Below, in pieces: positions 51,401 through 64,000 of a DNA stretch of 64,000 nt (its first letter is position 1; each line of letters opens with the position of its first letter). The translations under genes were made by a program, and so were the position numbers. A model generated the notes under the pieces. That model saw nothing but the letters and a program-made list of their open reading frames with translations, was not told the origin of the DNA and searched no databases. Source of the DNA: Paulinella micropora (Eukaryota; Cercozoa; Imbricatea; Euglyphida; Paulinellidae); the NCBI GenBank assembly GCA_019918135.1, contig WBZZ01002394.1, positions 80,001 to 144,000 of the forward strand, read 5' to 3'.

Positions 51401-53517
51401 GTGGCGCGACAGTCAGGGTCACCAGACTTTGTTCGGGATCTCAAGGCTCAGTTTCTGAAGAATAAAACACTTTTTGGACCCCTTGTAGCCGGCGGCGTGA
51501 CGCACACTGCTGCTAAGATAGAGCGACAAGTGGGACAGACGATGCCTCGTCTCCGCGGATCGCGCCTCAGTTACAAGGAGGAGCAGATCTGCGAGGAAAT
51601 GATCCAAGCTATGTTGGCTAAACGGCTAATAGAACCGTCATGGTCGGAGTACCGATCACCAGTTTGCCAAAGCCGGATGGCAAGCAACGATTTTGCATCA
51701 ATTACACGAGGCTCAATAAGATCATCAAGAGCGTTGAGGCACCAATCCCCCGTATGCGGGATGGCCTCAACCGACTCCGGGATGCTAAGTTCTTTACAAA
51801 GCTAGACTTGAAGAATGGATTCTGGAACATCCCTTTGGATGTGGAGAGTCGGGCACTGACGGCCTTCGCCGTCGGCGGGAGACTGTACCAGTGGACAGTC
51901 CTCCCGATGGGATTGAAAACCGCCCCGGCTATCTGTCAGGATTGCATGAATCAAGCTCTGTCCGACCCGAAGTACGGTGATCCGAAGTTCACAGAAACTT
52001 ACGGACATACAAACCAGTATAGCTTTTGTTACATCGATGATATCGTTATTTATTCAAAGACAGAAGCGCAGCACCTGGCTCACGTGTCGGACATCTTGAG
52101 ACGCCTAGAAGCCTTCGGCCTCAGGTTGAACCTAGAGAAGTGTTCGTTTGCTAAGGACCACATCGATTATTTAGGGTACAGAGTCAAGGATGGGGTAAGT
52201 GTTGAAGCCGGAGAAGAGGGACGCTATCCGTTCCCTTCCACGCCAAACACACGCACAGCGCTGCACTCCTTCCTCTGTATGGCACAGGTGTATTCGGAAT
52301 TTATCCCGAACTTCCAGGACTTTGTCAAACCATTACGGGACTTCTGCCTTCACGGCGACCCGGATGGCGAATGGCCGCCAAAGGCGGCGGAGGTATACAC
52401 AAAGCTAAAGGAGGCGTTGACACGAGACCCCCTCACAGAGGGCGGATCGGTCTTGGTTCTCCCCGACATTGAGAAGCGTTTTGTTGTAGCAACCGACGCG
52501 TCGAAATACGCGGTCGGGACCGTCTTGCAACAATACGATTCTGACCACAAACAGTTGAGACCGATCATGTTCGTCAGCAAGAAGTTGACGCCCGAACAAG
52601 TCAACTACTGCACCAGACAACGCGGAGCGTTGGCGATAGTTTGGGCGTTCAGTCGGCTGAGGGAGTACTTGTGGGGTGCTCCGAACATATTGGTTCAAAC
52701 AGATCACGCCAACCTTAGATGGCTCATGGACCGAGAACATACGGGACGACTGGCCCGATGGCAGTCGGAGCTGGCCTTGTATGATTTCACCATCGAGTAC
52801 ATTAAAGGTAAAGAAAATACGGTCCCAGATAGCCTATCACGGATGCCTCGGGTGAAAGGCTCCGTAGGCGACGAATTAGACCGCTTTGCATTAGAAACTC
52901 CCACGGCCTGCCTAGTCGGATGGACAGCCGATGATGACTGGACGGCCACGAAGCATAAAGCAGATTTCAAAGACAGGCTGCCGGCGGGGATGCCGGCGGG
53001 GATGGCATACATGGCCACCAACGCGCAAAGCTGGACACCGGGATATAGGCCCGATTCTCAAGCTGAGCTGTTGGACCAGCTGCAATTCATACGTCGCGTG
53101 TGCTGCGCGCAACACGAAGCTGAGGACTGGCAAGACCTGCTGGAGGAGATCGACACCCAGTCGGACATCCTCAGCGAGGGGGATATAAAGCCGGGTCAGA
53201 CCCATGAACATGAACACTCCTTTAACGCATTTTTCGCGGATAGGACGCAGTCGTTCTGGGTACCCCAACATGTTCACCCTGAAAGGTCGGCGATTATCGC
53301 GGCTGCCGAGCGAACACACCGAACAGAGGGGCCTATAAGCCTAGTCACCAGTGCTCTCCAGCTGGATGACATGGATATGACGGTGGCGAGCCCCGAGGTG
53401 TTCGGTCAGTTGGCGAAGAGCTCTAAGGAATGGGGCGCCTTCATTGCTCACGCTATTGACCCGATAACAAATCCTGAGACGAGAGAAATAAGAGCCCATA
53501 AGAAAACTATGACCTAG
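51401..53517 (+). pseudogene. pol: GYP2 RT, RNase H and connector, copy 2 (fossil)
   Basis: Same RT motifs (LDLKNGFW, FCYIDDIVIYS), RNase H (ATDASKYAVG to DSLSRMP) and acidic connector as copy 1. The open stretch is longer than in copy 1. Confidence 0.8.
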
Positions 53518-53574
53518 CATGATAACCTCCTGTGGTATAAGGGGGCAGGCGGTAAGTGGGAAAAGACGCCTTCA

Positions 53575-54378
53575 AAGTGGACACTGTGGGTACCAACCCA
53601 GTTACGCAAGGCGATCCTTTTAGCCACTCACCGCTCTGCTCTCAACTCACACACGGGAAGGGATAAAATGTCATGGTTCATTTCACGCAGGTTTTGGTGG
53701 CATGGCGTGCAGAAATCCATTGCCGACACAGTCGACACATGCGAACACTGCAAGCAAACCAGGACACCACACAACAACGCTCAGAGAGGCCTTTATGGCG
53801 AATACAAGCTTGTTGAGAACCTATTCGAAACTTTGCATGTTGATTACGTAGGACCGCTACCGCGATCGGAGACCCACAATTATCGGTACATCCTGACAGC
53901 CATAGACCGCTTCTCGAATTATGTGTTCGCGGTACCAGTGGTGGAAAAGGATGCGGAATCGGCATGCGAGGCCCTGGTCGACCATGTCTTCCGATATACC
54001 GGAGTGCCGAAAAATGTGTACAGCGATCGGGGATCGGAGTTTACGAACGAACTCTCCGATCGGCTGTCCACAGTGTGGGGCTTTAAGTGGAAATACGTAA
54101 CTGCATATTCACCAGAGAGCAACGGCAAAATCGAGAGGGTCCATAGACCGCTCAAGGCCGCGCTCCAGCAGTATTGTTGCGATAATCAGCACATATGGCA
54201 CAAGGCCTTACCGTCTTTTGTGTTCTCCACGAACAACACCGCATCGAGGGCATTGGGCGGAAAAGCCACGGGCGCTTCCCCCCAATCTCCTGGTATACGG
54301 GCAGCACTTGAGGATTCCGGAGGAGCTGGTGTTGCCAAACCTCCCGGAGGGGGGGCTTTTTGGAGCATGATGAGCTGA
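53575..54378 (+). pseudogene. GYP2 integrase region, copy 2 (fossil)
   Basis: Zinc-binding CEHCKQ, core motifs LHVDYVGPLP, YSDRGSEFTN and SPESNGKIERVHR, as in copy 1. Confidence 0.75.
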
Positions 54379-54389
54379 TGGCCTGTCGC

Positions 54390-55075
54390 CTACGAGTTAT
54401 GGCGGTAGCCAGACACTACGTCATGAAGGCACGGGAGGCCGAAGAGGCTCACAAACAAAACCAGCAGACGCCGAACAAAGTCAAGTATGAGTCGGGGGAC
54501 TACCATAAAGGGGACCTAGTCTTCCTGTACCCCAGGTACCCAACTTTGTTAGCGTCAAACTCTTTCCGATGTGGCAAGGCCCTTACACTGTCGTAGAACA
54601 AGTAGGTGCTTTGACAGACCGAATACAGGGAAAGGGTAAGACACTAGTAGTACATGTACGGCGGCTGATGCGTTTTAACCCCATGCTGGATCGTAACGAA
54701 ACGATGACAGAAGCGGTACAGAAGCTGGAACACAGTTTAAGGCCGCCGCCCAAGCGCCGAGACAAGACGGCCGAGGCGAAAGAGAACCCGACACAACCCT
54801 TGCCGGCCGAAGCCGAGGGGAATGATCCGAATAATTACGAAGCCGAAGAAGTCGCGGCTGAACAAGCCGACATTTCCGAGGGGGACGTTATCGCGCCAGG
54901 ACCGACCAACCAACTGCAGTCGGAGCAGGAGGAGAAGGCTGAACCGGTGCCAAGAACAAACACGTACCAACGACATTTCCCACGAACAGTCTGGGTTGTG
55001 TGGAAAAAAAAGGGTTGCTTGGATTTCAGTTTGAAAAAAAATGGTTGCCAGCGAAAGATGGCCGGCCTATTTTAG
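54390..55075 (+). pseudogene. GYP2 GPY/F-like tail, copy 2 (fossil)
   Basis: MWQGPYTVVEQVGAL, VVHVRRLMRFNP and an acidic C-terminus, as in copy 1. Confidence 0.6.
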
Positions 55076-55146
55076 TAAAAAAGAAAAATACGATTTCTAC
55101 GATTTCTGCGGCGACAAAGTTTTTTTCTAAAATGGGGCCGGCCGTT
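55057..55146. repeat. Inverted repeat after GYP2, copy 2
   Basis: Same GGCCGGCCTATTTTAG / CTAAAATGGGGCCGGCC hairpin as at 32430-32519, unchanged. Confidence 0.6.
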
Positions 55147-55391
55147 TGCGTGGGAAAATTTGAACAGTGTGGTGCAAACCTTCGTTGGGCAAGATGTCGT
55201 TGGCAGGTTCTTGCTCTCTTCACCATGTTGTGTATCACAGGTACGTCGACATCTCATCCGACTCAAGAACAGGTCTTTTCGGCTTTTCTTTGTTGCATCC
55301 TTTTTTTTTTTTTTTTTTCCAGCCAGGAGCTTGGATAGCTTTCCCGCGTCGCGCCAGCTGACAACAGGTCGTCTCTTCTTTCGCAGTTCTT

Positions 55392-56303
55392 CTCTTCCTT
55401 GCATCCTTCTCGTATATACTCTCTCTCTCTCTCCCTCTCTCTCAAAGTCCCTCTCTGTCTCGTCTTCTTGCTTGCTTCTTTGAATTTCAGAACTCTTTTC
55501 GTTCCATTCATTTTCTCTTGTTCTCTTTCTTTTTCTTTTTCTTTCTTTTCTTTCTTTTCTTTCTTTCTTTCTTTCTTTCTTTTGCCCTCATACTTGCTAA
55601 TCCTTCCTTTCTTTCTTTCTTTTCTATCTTTCTTTTCTCTTTTCTCTCTTTTCTTTCTTTTTTTTATTTTCTTTCTTTTCTTTCTTTTTTTATTTTCTTT
55701 CTTTTGTTCTATTTCTTATCTTTCGTTTCTTTCTTTCTTTCTCTCTCTCTCTTTTTTCTTTCTTTTCTTTCCTTTCTTTTTTCTCTTTTCCTTCCGCATT
55801 TTTTCTTTTCTCTTCTTTTCTTTTTATCTCTTTCTCTTGCTCTTACACTTGGTAATCCTTCTCTCTTTTCCTTCTTTGTTCGGAAGTTTTCTCTCCTTTC
55901 TTTTCTTTCCTTTCTTTTTTCTCTTTTCTGTCCACCTTTTTTTCTTTTCTCTCTTTTTACTCTTTCTCTTGCCCTTACACTTGGTAATCCTTCCTTTCTC
56001 TCTTTTCTTTCTTTCTTTCTTTTCTTTGTTCTTTTCTTTCTTTCTTTTTTACATTCTTTTCTTTTTCTCTGTCTCTGTCTTTTTTTTCGTTTCTTTTCTT
56101 TCCCTCTCTTTTCTTTTTCTATTGTCTTTTTCGTTTCTTTCTTTTCTCCCTCTCTTTTCTTTATTTTCTCTTTTTCTTTTCTTTTTTTAAAATATATATT
56201 GCTCTTAAACTTAGTAATCCCTCCTTTCTTTTCTTTGTCGGTTCTTTTCTTTCTTTCTCTTCTTGTTTTCTTTCTCTCTCTCTCTCTCTCTCTCTTTTCC
56301 CCG
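55392..56303. repeat. CT-rich minisatellite, copy 2
   Basis: Same tract and four anchor motifs as 32760-33670, with a few single-base differences. An upstream T run (about 55301-55318) differs in length and composition from copy 1. Confidence 0.85.
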
Positions 56304-56332
56304 TATTATTGATACTATTATTATTATATCAT

Positions 56333-56598
56333 GGACACCGTGATAGCCCAGTGGTCAAGTTCTACCATCTGGACCCTGTCGCCAGTTCGATTTCCGTCGG
56401 TGCCACCAGTATTTTCATTGAACATACCGATCCGTCTGGACCAGTATTTTCATTGAAAATACCGGCCCGTCTGGAAGTGTTGGAACTGCCCTTGCGGGGG
56501 CGTCATTAGAGCTTATCGTCAATTCTTCGTACTCCCCTCACGGGTGAGACGATGGAGGCGCATGTGCAGAAATGCATCAGCCATTGACAGAGAAGCAC
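56333..56598 (+). mobile_element. SINE family A (A1 equivalent)
   Basis: Full-length, both pol III boxes, ATT tail to 56655. Confidence 0.75.
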
Positions 56599-56655
<57 letters not shown>

Positions 56656-56923
56656 GGACACCGTGATAGCCCAGTGGTCAAGTTCTACCATCTGGGCCCT
56701 GTCGCCAGTTCGATTCCCGTCGGTGCCACCAGTATTTTCATTGAACATACCGGTCTATTTCTGGACCAGTATTTTCATTGAACATACCGGCCCGTCTGGA
56801 AGTGTTGGAACTGCCCTTGCGGGGGTGTCATTAGAGCTTATCGTCAATTCTTCGTACTCCCCTCACGGGTGAGACGATGGAGGCGCATGTGCAGAAATGC
56901 ATCAGCCATTGGCAGAGAAGCAC
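56656..56923 (+). mobile_element. SINE family A (A2 equivalent)
   Basis: Full-length, CTATTTCTGG variant. Confidence 0.75.
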
Positions 56924-56951
56924 TATTATTATCATTATTATTATTATTATT

Positions 56952-57348
56952 TCAAGGCGTTAAACTGTGACGCCAACTCATAACCCTTTGGTGGTAGATG
57001 CTTGGGAGGAGGGTCGTTGCGCGCGTAAAAGATCTTAAACTCCGCATATGCTGGTTGATAGCCCAGGACCCAGCAGACACCAGATTGTTATGGGTGGGGT
57101 TTCGAGGCAGCTCTAGCAACCGCGCTTGGTGTATGCACTTGCACATTCGGTGACGTCTTGCAAGAGGTTGCTGGGACTGCGGAATAACCTCGGCTTAGTG
57201 CAGTCTTGCCCTCAGGAGCTCCATCGGTGGCCCCGATCATCAGGCGAGAGACTGACACGGGGGGGTGGAGGACCTCGAACAAGGATATTGGAGGCTTATG
57301 TCCGTTGAGGATATGCCATTAGCTGCATCAGTACGCCTCAGATATAGT
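56952..57348 (+). mobile_element. Retroposon family C (C1 equivalent)
   Basis: CAAGGCGTTAAACTG to ATATAGT, then ATT tract. Confidence 0.55.
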
Positions 57349-57380
57349 ATTATTATTATTATTATTTTTATTATTATTAT

Positions 57381-57938
<558 letters not shown>

Positions 57939-57943
57939 TTTAT

Positions 57944-58039
57944 TCGAGTGTTTGGAGCGGAGCCGCGTCACCGAACGGCCCCGTGCTACCAATGGAGGCA
58001 CATGTCCGACAGGATCAAAGGCCAATTGACTGATAAGTC
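57944..58039 (+). mobile_element. Retroposon family B (B1 equivalent)
   Basis: 5'-truncated family B with GTCC-GACA-GGAT hairpin. Confidence 0.55.
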
Positions 58040-58140
58040 TATTATTATTATTATTAATATTATTATTACTACTATTACCATTACTATTCCTACTACTACT
58101 ACCGGTACTATGATTATTATTATTATTATTATTATTATTT

Positions 58141-58406
58141 GGACACCGTGATAGCCCAGTGGTCAAGTTCTACCATCTGGGCCCTGTCGCCAGTTCGATT
58201 CCCGTCGGTGCCACCAGTATTTTCATTGAACGTAACGATCCGTCTGGACCAGTATTTTCATTGAACATACCGGCCCGTCTGGAAGTGTTGGAACTGCCCT
58301 TGCGGGGGTGTCATTAGAGCTTATCGTCAATTCTTCGTACTCCCCTCACGGGTGAGACGATGGAGGCGCATGTGCAGAAATGCATCAGCCATTGACAGAG
58401 AAGCAC
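58141..58406 (+). mobile_element. SINE family A (A4 equivalent)
   Basis: Full-length with the CGTAACGATCC variant that identifies it as the A4 counterpart. Confidence 0.75.
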
Positions 58407-58454
<48 letters not shown>

Positions 58455-58722
58455 GGACACCGTGATAGCCCAGTGGTCAAGTTCTACCATCTGGGCCCTG
58501 TCGCCAGTTCGATTCCCGTCGGTGCCACCAGTATTTTCATTGAACATACCGGTCTATTTCTGGACCAGTATTTTCATTGAACATACCGGCCCGTCTGGAA
58601 GTGTTGGAACTGCCCTTGCGGGGGTGTCATTAGAGCTTATCGTCAATTCTTCGTACTCCCCTCACGGGTGAGACGATGGAGGCGCATGTGCAGAAATGCA
58701 TCAGCCATTGACAGAGAAGCAC
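58455..58722 (+). mobile_element. SINE family A, extra copy not in array 1
   Basis: Full-length with the CTATTTCTGG variant, lying between the A4 and A5 equivalents. Array 1 has only an ATT tract here. Confidence 0.75.
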
Positions 58723-58816
<94 letters not shown>

Positions 58817-58817
<1 letters not shown>

Positions 58818-59046
58818 TGGGCCCTGTCGCCAGTTCGATTCCCGTCGGTGCCACCAGTATTTTCATTGAACATACCGGTCCGTCTGGACCAGTATTTTCA
58901 TTGAACATACCGGTCCGTCTGGAAGTGTTGGAACTGCCCTTGCGGGGGTGTCATTAGAGCCTATCGTCAATTCTTCGTACTCCCCTCACGGGTGATACGA
59001 TAGAGGCGCATGTGCAGATTTGCATCAGCCATTGACAGAGAAGCAC
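58817..59046 (+). mobile_element. SINE family A (A5 equivalent, 5' truncated)
   Basis: Begins CTGGGCCCTGTCGCC; GATT hairpin loop. Confidence 0.7.
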
Positions 59047-59442
<396 letters not shown>

Positions 59443-59444
<2 letters not shown>

Positions 59445-59616
59445 GGGAGTACATAGGCCATCGGTCCTTTCCATGGGCCGATTGGTATAAAGCTCCTAGA
59501 GTAATGTTCTATGCCGTCACTTCCTTTATTCCACCGATTGGTGTGGAGACTTTCCTTATGGAATGGAGGACTGGATGCACATGGCCTTTTGGCTCAGCAA
59601 TTGGCAGGAGATACAC
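59443..59616 (+). mobile_element. Retroposon family D, first of two
   Basis: AGGGAGTACATAGGCC to GATACAC with a short ATT tract. Array 1 has one D copy at this place. Confidence 0.5.
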
Positions 59617-59649
<33 letters not shown>

Positions 59650-59655
59650 TACTAC

Positions 59656-59829
59656 TAGGGAGTACATAGGCCATCGGTCCTTTCCATGGGCTGATTGGTA
59701 TAAAGCTCCTAGAGTAATGTTCTATGCAGTCACTTCCTTTATTCCACCGATTGGTGTGGAGACTTTCCTTATGGAATGGAGGACTGGATGCACATGGCCT
59801 TTTGGCTCAGCAATTGGCAGGAGATACAC
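59656..59829 (+). mobile_element. Retroposon family D, second of two
   Basis: Near-identical to the preceding copy. Its ACT-containing tract matches that after D1 in array 1, so this is the D1 equivalent. Confidence 0.5.
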
Positions 59830-59879
59830 TATTACTACTACTATTACCATTACTATTACTATTACTACTACTAGTACTA

Positions 59880-59974
<95 letters not shown>

Positions 59975-59976
59975 TT

Positions 59977-60090
59977 TGCACATTGCACCGCCAGTCGGGC
60001 CTTTGGAGCGGAGCCGCGTCACCGAACGGCCCCGTGCTACCAATGGAGGCACATGTCCGACAGGATCAAAGGCCAATTGACTGATAAGTC
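59977..60090 (+). mobile_element. Retroposon family B (B2 equivalent)
   Basis: Includes the longer 5' part (GCACATTGCACCGCC). Confidence 0.55.
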
Positions 60091-60204
<114 letters not shown>

Positions 60205-60435
60205 GGACACCGCGATAGCCCAGTGGTCAAGTTCTACCATCTGGGCCCTGTCGCCAGTTCGATTCCCGTCGGTGCCACCAGTATCTTCATTGAACATACC
60301 GGTCCGTCTGGAAGTGTTGGAACTGCCCGTGCGGGGGTGTCATTAGAGCCTATCGTCAATTCTTCGTACTCCCCTCACGGTTGAGACGATGGAGGCGCAT
60401 GTGCAGATTTGCATCAGCCATTGACAGAGAAGCAC
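60205..60435 (+). mobile_element. SINE family A (A7 equivalent, single internal repeat)
   Basis: One 35-bp repeat only; GATT hairpin loop. Confidence 0.72.
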
Positions 60436-60464
60436 TATTATTATTATTATTATTATTATTATTA

Positions 60465-60525
<61 letters not shown>

Positions 60526-61146
60526 GGAGGGGTGCACAGTATGGCACCCCACGGGAAGAGGAGGTGGTTGGGCCTCTTCCCACCGGTTTCGAGGCTATGT
60601 CGTTGTGTTGGCTCCGAGGCTATGTTGTTGTGTTGGTTCCGAGGCTATGTAGTTGTGTTGGTTCCGAGGCTCTGTTGTTGTGTGGGTTCCGAGGCTATGT
60701 CGATGTGGGTTCCGAGGCTATGTTGTTGTGTTGGTTTCGAGGCCATGTCGTTGTGTTGTTTTTTATAAGACATACACCACGTGGGATCAAAGGGGTATTT
60801 ACATTCCGCGATCTAGGGGTGGTGACGGGTTTCGAGGCGTCCCAGATACTTACCACAAAACGTCCTCATGCGCTGGCAGACCGCATGAAATGTCTGCTAG
60901 CCCTGTGAGTACCTCCATGCGGGACCTACCCAGTCTCGTGGAGCTCTCACGCGGGGAAGATCAATCATTTGTAGTTGATTTCCTGCAAGGTACCCGACAC
61001 TGTGCGGGTAGTAGGGACTTCCTTTTGGGGCCTTCTATGCAGGATGGTTAGAGTCACTCTTCCCTCCCCAACATACTCACTGTAGTCCCTGTTGGGTCGA
61101 GGGATGGAGGCGCATGGCCCTCGGGCTCAGCCATGACAGATCAATA

Positions 61147-61147
<1 letters not shown>
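60526..61147 (+). mobile_element. Retroposon family E (E1 equivalent)
   Basis: Contains the seven-unit GGTTCCGAGGCTATG minisatellite (about 60586-60757). Confidence 0.55.
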
Positions 61148-61197
<50 letters not shown>

Positions 61198-61653
61198 CGA
61201 GGGGTGCACAGTATGGCACCCCACGGGAAGAGGAGGTGGTTGGGCCTCTGCCCACTGGTTCCGAGGCTATGTTGTTGTGTTGGTTTTATAAGACATACGC
61301 CACGTGGGGTCAAAGGGGTATATACATTCCGAGATCTAGGGTGGTGACGGGTTTCGAGGCGTCCCAGACACTTACCGTAAAACGTCCTCATGCGCTGGCA
61401 GACCGCATGAAATGTCTGCTACCCCCCTTGAGTACCTCCATTCGACTTATACCCAGTCTTGTGGAACTCTCATAGGGAACATCAATCATTTGCAGTTGAT
61501 TCCCTGCAAGGTATCCGACACGCCGGGCGGGTAGCTATTCAGGTATGGTTAAAGTCACTCTTCCCTCCCCAACATTCACTGTTGTGACTGTTGGGTCGAG
61601 GGATGGAGGCGCATGGTCCTTGGACTCAGCCATGACAGATCAATACAATACAC

Positions 61654-61654
<1 letters not shown>
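61198..61654 (+). mobile_element. Retroposon family E (E2 equivalent)
   Basis: Single minisatellite unit; hairpin GGTC-CTTG-GACT. It is followed directly by the A9 equivalent. Confidence 0.55.
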
Positions 61655-61720
<66 letters not shown>

Positions 61721-61721
<1 letters not shown>

Positions 61722-61891
61722 GATCCGTCTGGACCAGTATTTTCATTGAACATACCGGCCCGTCTGGAAGTGTTGGAACTGCCCTTGCGGGGGTGTCATT
61801 AGAGCTTATCGTCAATTCTTCGTACTCCCCTCACGGGTGAGACGATGGAGGCGCATGTGCAGAAATGCATCAGCCATTGACAGAGAAGCAC
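61721..61891 (+). mobile_element. SINE family A (A9 equivalent, 5' truncated)
   Basis: Begins CGATCCGTCTGGACC. Confidence 0.7.
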
Positions 61892-61937
<46 letters not shown>

Positions 61938-62205
61938 GGACACCGTGATAGCCCAGTGGTCAAGTTCTACCATCTGGGCCCTGTCACCAGTTCGATTCCC
62001 GTCGGTGCCACCAGTATTTTCATTGAACATACCGATCCGTCTGGACCAGTATTTTCATTGAACATACCGGCCCCCGTCTGGAAGTGTTGGAACTGCCCTT
62101 GCGGGGTTGTCATTAGAGCTTATCGTTAATTCTTCGTACTCCCCTCACGGGTGAGACGATGGAGGCGCATGTGCAGAAATGCATCAGCCATTGACAGAGA
62201 AGCAC
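61938..62205 (+). mobile_element. SINE family A (A10 equivalent)
   Basis: Full-length; tract changes to ACT repeats. Confidence 0.75.
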
Positions 62206-62235
62206 TATTATTATTATTATTATTACTATTACTAT

Positions 62236-62288
<53 letters not shown>

Positions 62289-62293
62289 TTATT

Positions 62294-62536
62294 GGCAGCT
62301 CTAGCAACCGCGCTTGGTGTATGCACTTGCACATTCGGTGACGTCTTGCAAGAGGTTGCTGGGACTGCGGAATAACCTCGGCTTAGTGCAGTCTTGCCCT
62401 CAGGAGCTCCATCGGTGGCCCCGATCATCAGGCGAGAGACTGACACGGGGGGGTGGAGGACCTCGAACAAGGGTATTGGAGGCTTATGTCCGTTGAGGAT
62501 ATGCCATTAGCTGCATCAGTACGCCTCAGATATAGT
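62294..62536 (+). mobile_element. Retroposon family C (C3 equivalent)
   Basis: 5' truncated, no ATT tract, joined to the next C copy. Confidence 0.55.
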
Positions 62537-63020
62537 AAATCTGCCTTGGAGTGTTGACTGTGACATATTTGAGGGAAATCCCGATGAAAAAACCTAGTCA
62601 CACTTGCTAAACAGAGTTCCAGCCCAATGGCCTCAAGGCGTTAAACTGTGACGCCAACTCATAACCCTTTGGTGGTAGATGCTGGGGAGGAGGGTCGTTG
62701 CGCGCGTAAAAGATCTTAAAATCCGCATATGCTGGTTGATAGCCCAGGACCCAGCAGACACCAGATTGTTATGGGTGGGGTTTCGAGGCAGCTCTAGCAA
62801 CCGCGCTTGGTGTATGCACTTGCACATTCGGTGACGTCTTGCAAGAGGTTGCTGGGACTGCGGAATAACCTCGGCTTAGTGCAGTCTTGCCCTCAGGAGC
62901 TCCATCGATCATCAGGCGAGAGACTGACACGGGGGGGTGGAGGACCTCGAACAAGGGTATTGGAGGCTTATGTCCGTTGAGGATATGCCATTAGCTGCAT
63001 CAGTACGCCTCAGATATAGT
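62537..63020 (+). mobile_element. Retroposon family C (C4 equivalent, longest)
   Basis: Includes the extra 5' part beginning AAATCTGCCTTGGAG. Confidence 0.55.
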
Positions 63021-63025
63021 ACTAC

Positions 63026-63064
<39 letters not shown>

Positions 63065-63330
63065 GGACACCGTGATAGCCCAGTGGTCAAGTTCTACCAT
63101 CTGGGCCCTGTCGCCAGTTCGATTCCCGTCGGTGCCACCAGTATTTTCATTGAACATACCGGTCCGTCTGGACCAGTATTTTCATTGAACATACCGGTCC
63201 GTCTGGAAGTGTTGGAACTGCCCTTGCGGGGGTGTCATTAGAGCCTATCGTCAATTCTTCGTACTCCCCTCACGGGTGAGACGATGGAGGCGCATGTGCA
63301 GAAATGCATCAGCCATTGACAGAGAAGCAC
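63065..63330 (+). mobile_element. SINE family A (A11 equivalent)
   Basis: Full-length; tract about 75 bp against about 38 bp in array 1. Confidence 0.75.
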
Positions 63331-63405
<75 letters not shown>

Positions 63406-63675
63406 GGACACCGTGATAGCCCAGTGGTCAAGTTCTACCATCTGGGCCCTGTCGCCAGTTCGATTCCCGTCGGTGCCACCGGTATTTTCATTGAACATAC
63501 CGGTCTATTTCTCTGGACCAGTATTTTCATTGAACATACCGGCCCGTCTGGAAGTGTTGGAACTGCCCTTGCGGGGGTGTCATTAGAGCTTATCGTCAAT
63601 TCTTCGTACTCCCCTCACGGGTGAGACGATGGAGGCGCATGTGCAGAAATGCATCAGCCATTGACAGAGAAGCAC
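63406..63675 (+). mobile_element. SINE family A (A12 equivalent)
   Basis: Full-length, CTATTTCTCTGG variant. Confidence 0.75.
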
Positions 63676-63706
<31 letters not shown>

Positions 63707-63879
63707 TAGGGAGTACATAGGCCATCGGTCCTTTCCATGGGCTGATTGGTATAAAGCTCCTAGAGTAATGTTCTATGCCGTCACTTCCTTTATTCCACCG
63801 ATTGGTGTGGAGACTTTCCTTATGGAATGGAGGACTGGATGCACATGGCCTTTTGGCTCAGCAATTGGCAGGAGATACA
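63707..63879 (+). mobile_element. Retroposon family D (D2 equivalent)
   Basis: Same as 40851-41023. Confidence 0.5.
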
Positions 63880-63905
63880 TTATTACTATTATTATTATTA
63901 TTATT

Positions 63906-63953
63906 GATGGAGGCGCATGTGCAGAAATGCATCAGCCATTGACAGAGAAGCAC
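63906..63953 (+). mobile_element. Tail-only SINE A fragment (A13 equivalent)
   Basis: 48 bp of the shared 3' domain between ATT tracts. The window ends in the following tract. Confidence 0.65.

Positions 63954-64000
<47 letters not shown>

Larger units (their letters stand above)
47930..55075 (+). mobile_element. Broken Ty3/gypsy-like element GYP2, copy 2 (5' part absent)
   Basis: The duplicated 3' three-quarters of GYP2. It starts abruptly inside the Gag region at the duplication breakpoint, not at an LTR, so it arose by segmental duplication and not by retrotransposition. It has several breaks, about as many as copy 1 over the same span. Confidence 0.85.

Overview
This is nuclear DNA from a eukaryote. 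It holds Ty3/gypsy LTR retrotransposons, a piggyBac DNA transposon with a probable GT-AG intron, tRNA-derived SINE-like retroposons and many microsatellites. No host gene could be recognised with confidence, and the taxon cannot be fixed from the sequence alone. A microsatellite-rich, retroposon-rich genome with low gene density is all that can be inferred.

Layout. Positions 1-4971 are simple repeats (TTTTA, AAC/GTT, CATA, polypyrimidine), a decayed reverse-strand coding region (3433-4379) and a long inverted-repeat element (4355-4930). Positions 4972-22956 are one Ty3/gypsy element (called GYP1 here) with 219-bp LTRs and a 4-bp CAGC target duplication. Its internal region carries a nearly perfect 7,925-bp tandem duplication with no LTR between the units. 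Positions 22957-32760 hold a second, different and broken gypsy element (GYP2). A CT-rich minisatellite (32760-33670) follows. Then comes a mosaic array (33690-41495) of at least five retroposon families (A to E), each ending in an (ATT)n tract and each inserted in or next to another's tail. Positions 41500-45130 hold a tandem pair of foldback repeats, the second interrupted by a 2,860-bp piggyBac element. Positions 45130-47929 are poorly understood, with a possible membrane-protein reading frame. From 47930 to the end of the window, the sequence starting at 25305 is repeated (3' part of GYP2, CT tract, retroposon array). The window therefore contains one full unit and most of a second unit of a repeat with a period of about 22.6 kb.

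How the parts relate. GYP1 and GYP2 share an unusual architecture: a Gag with a CCCH-type finger instead of the usual CCHC knuckle, and an extra conserved domain between protease and reverse transcriptase. In GYP1, gag and pol are in one frame, separated by a UGA in the context UGA-CUAG, which suggests read-through expression.

The most interesting signal is in the retroposon array. Families with unrelated 5' bodies share a 3' domain: a GGAGGCRCATG-like box, a small hairpin whose stem shows compensatory changes, a CAGCCATTGACAG-like box, then (ATT)n. This looks like a common recognition tail for one LINE-type reverse transcriptase. The partner LINE is not in the window.
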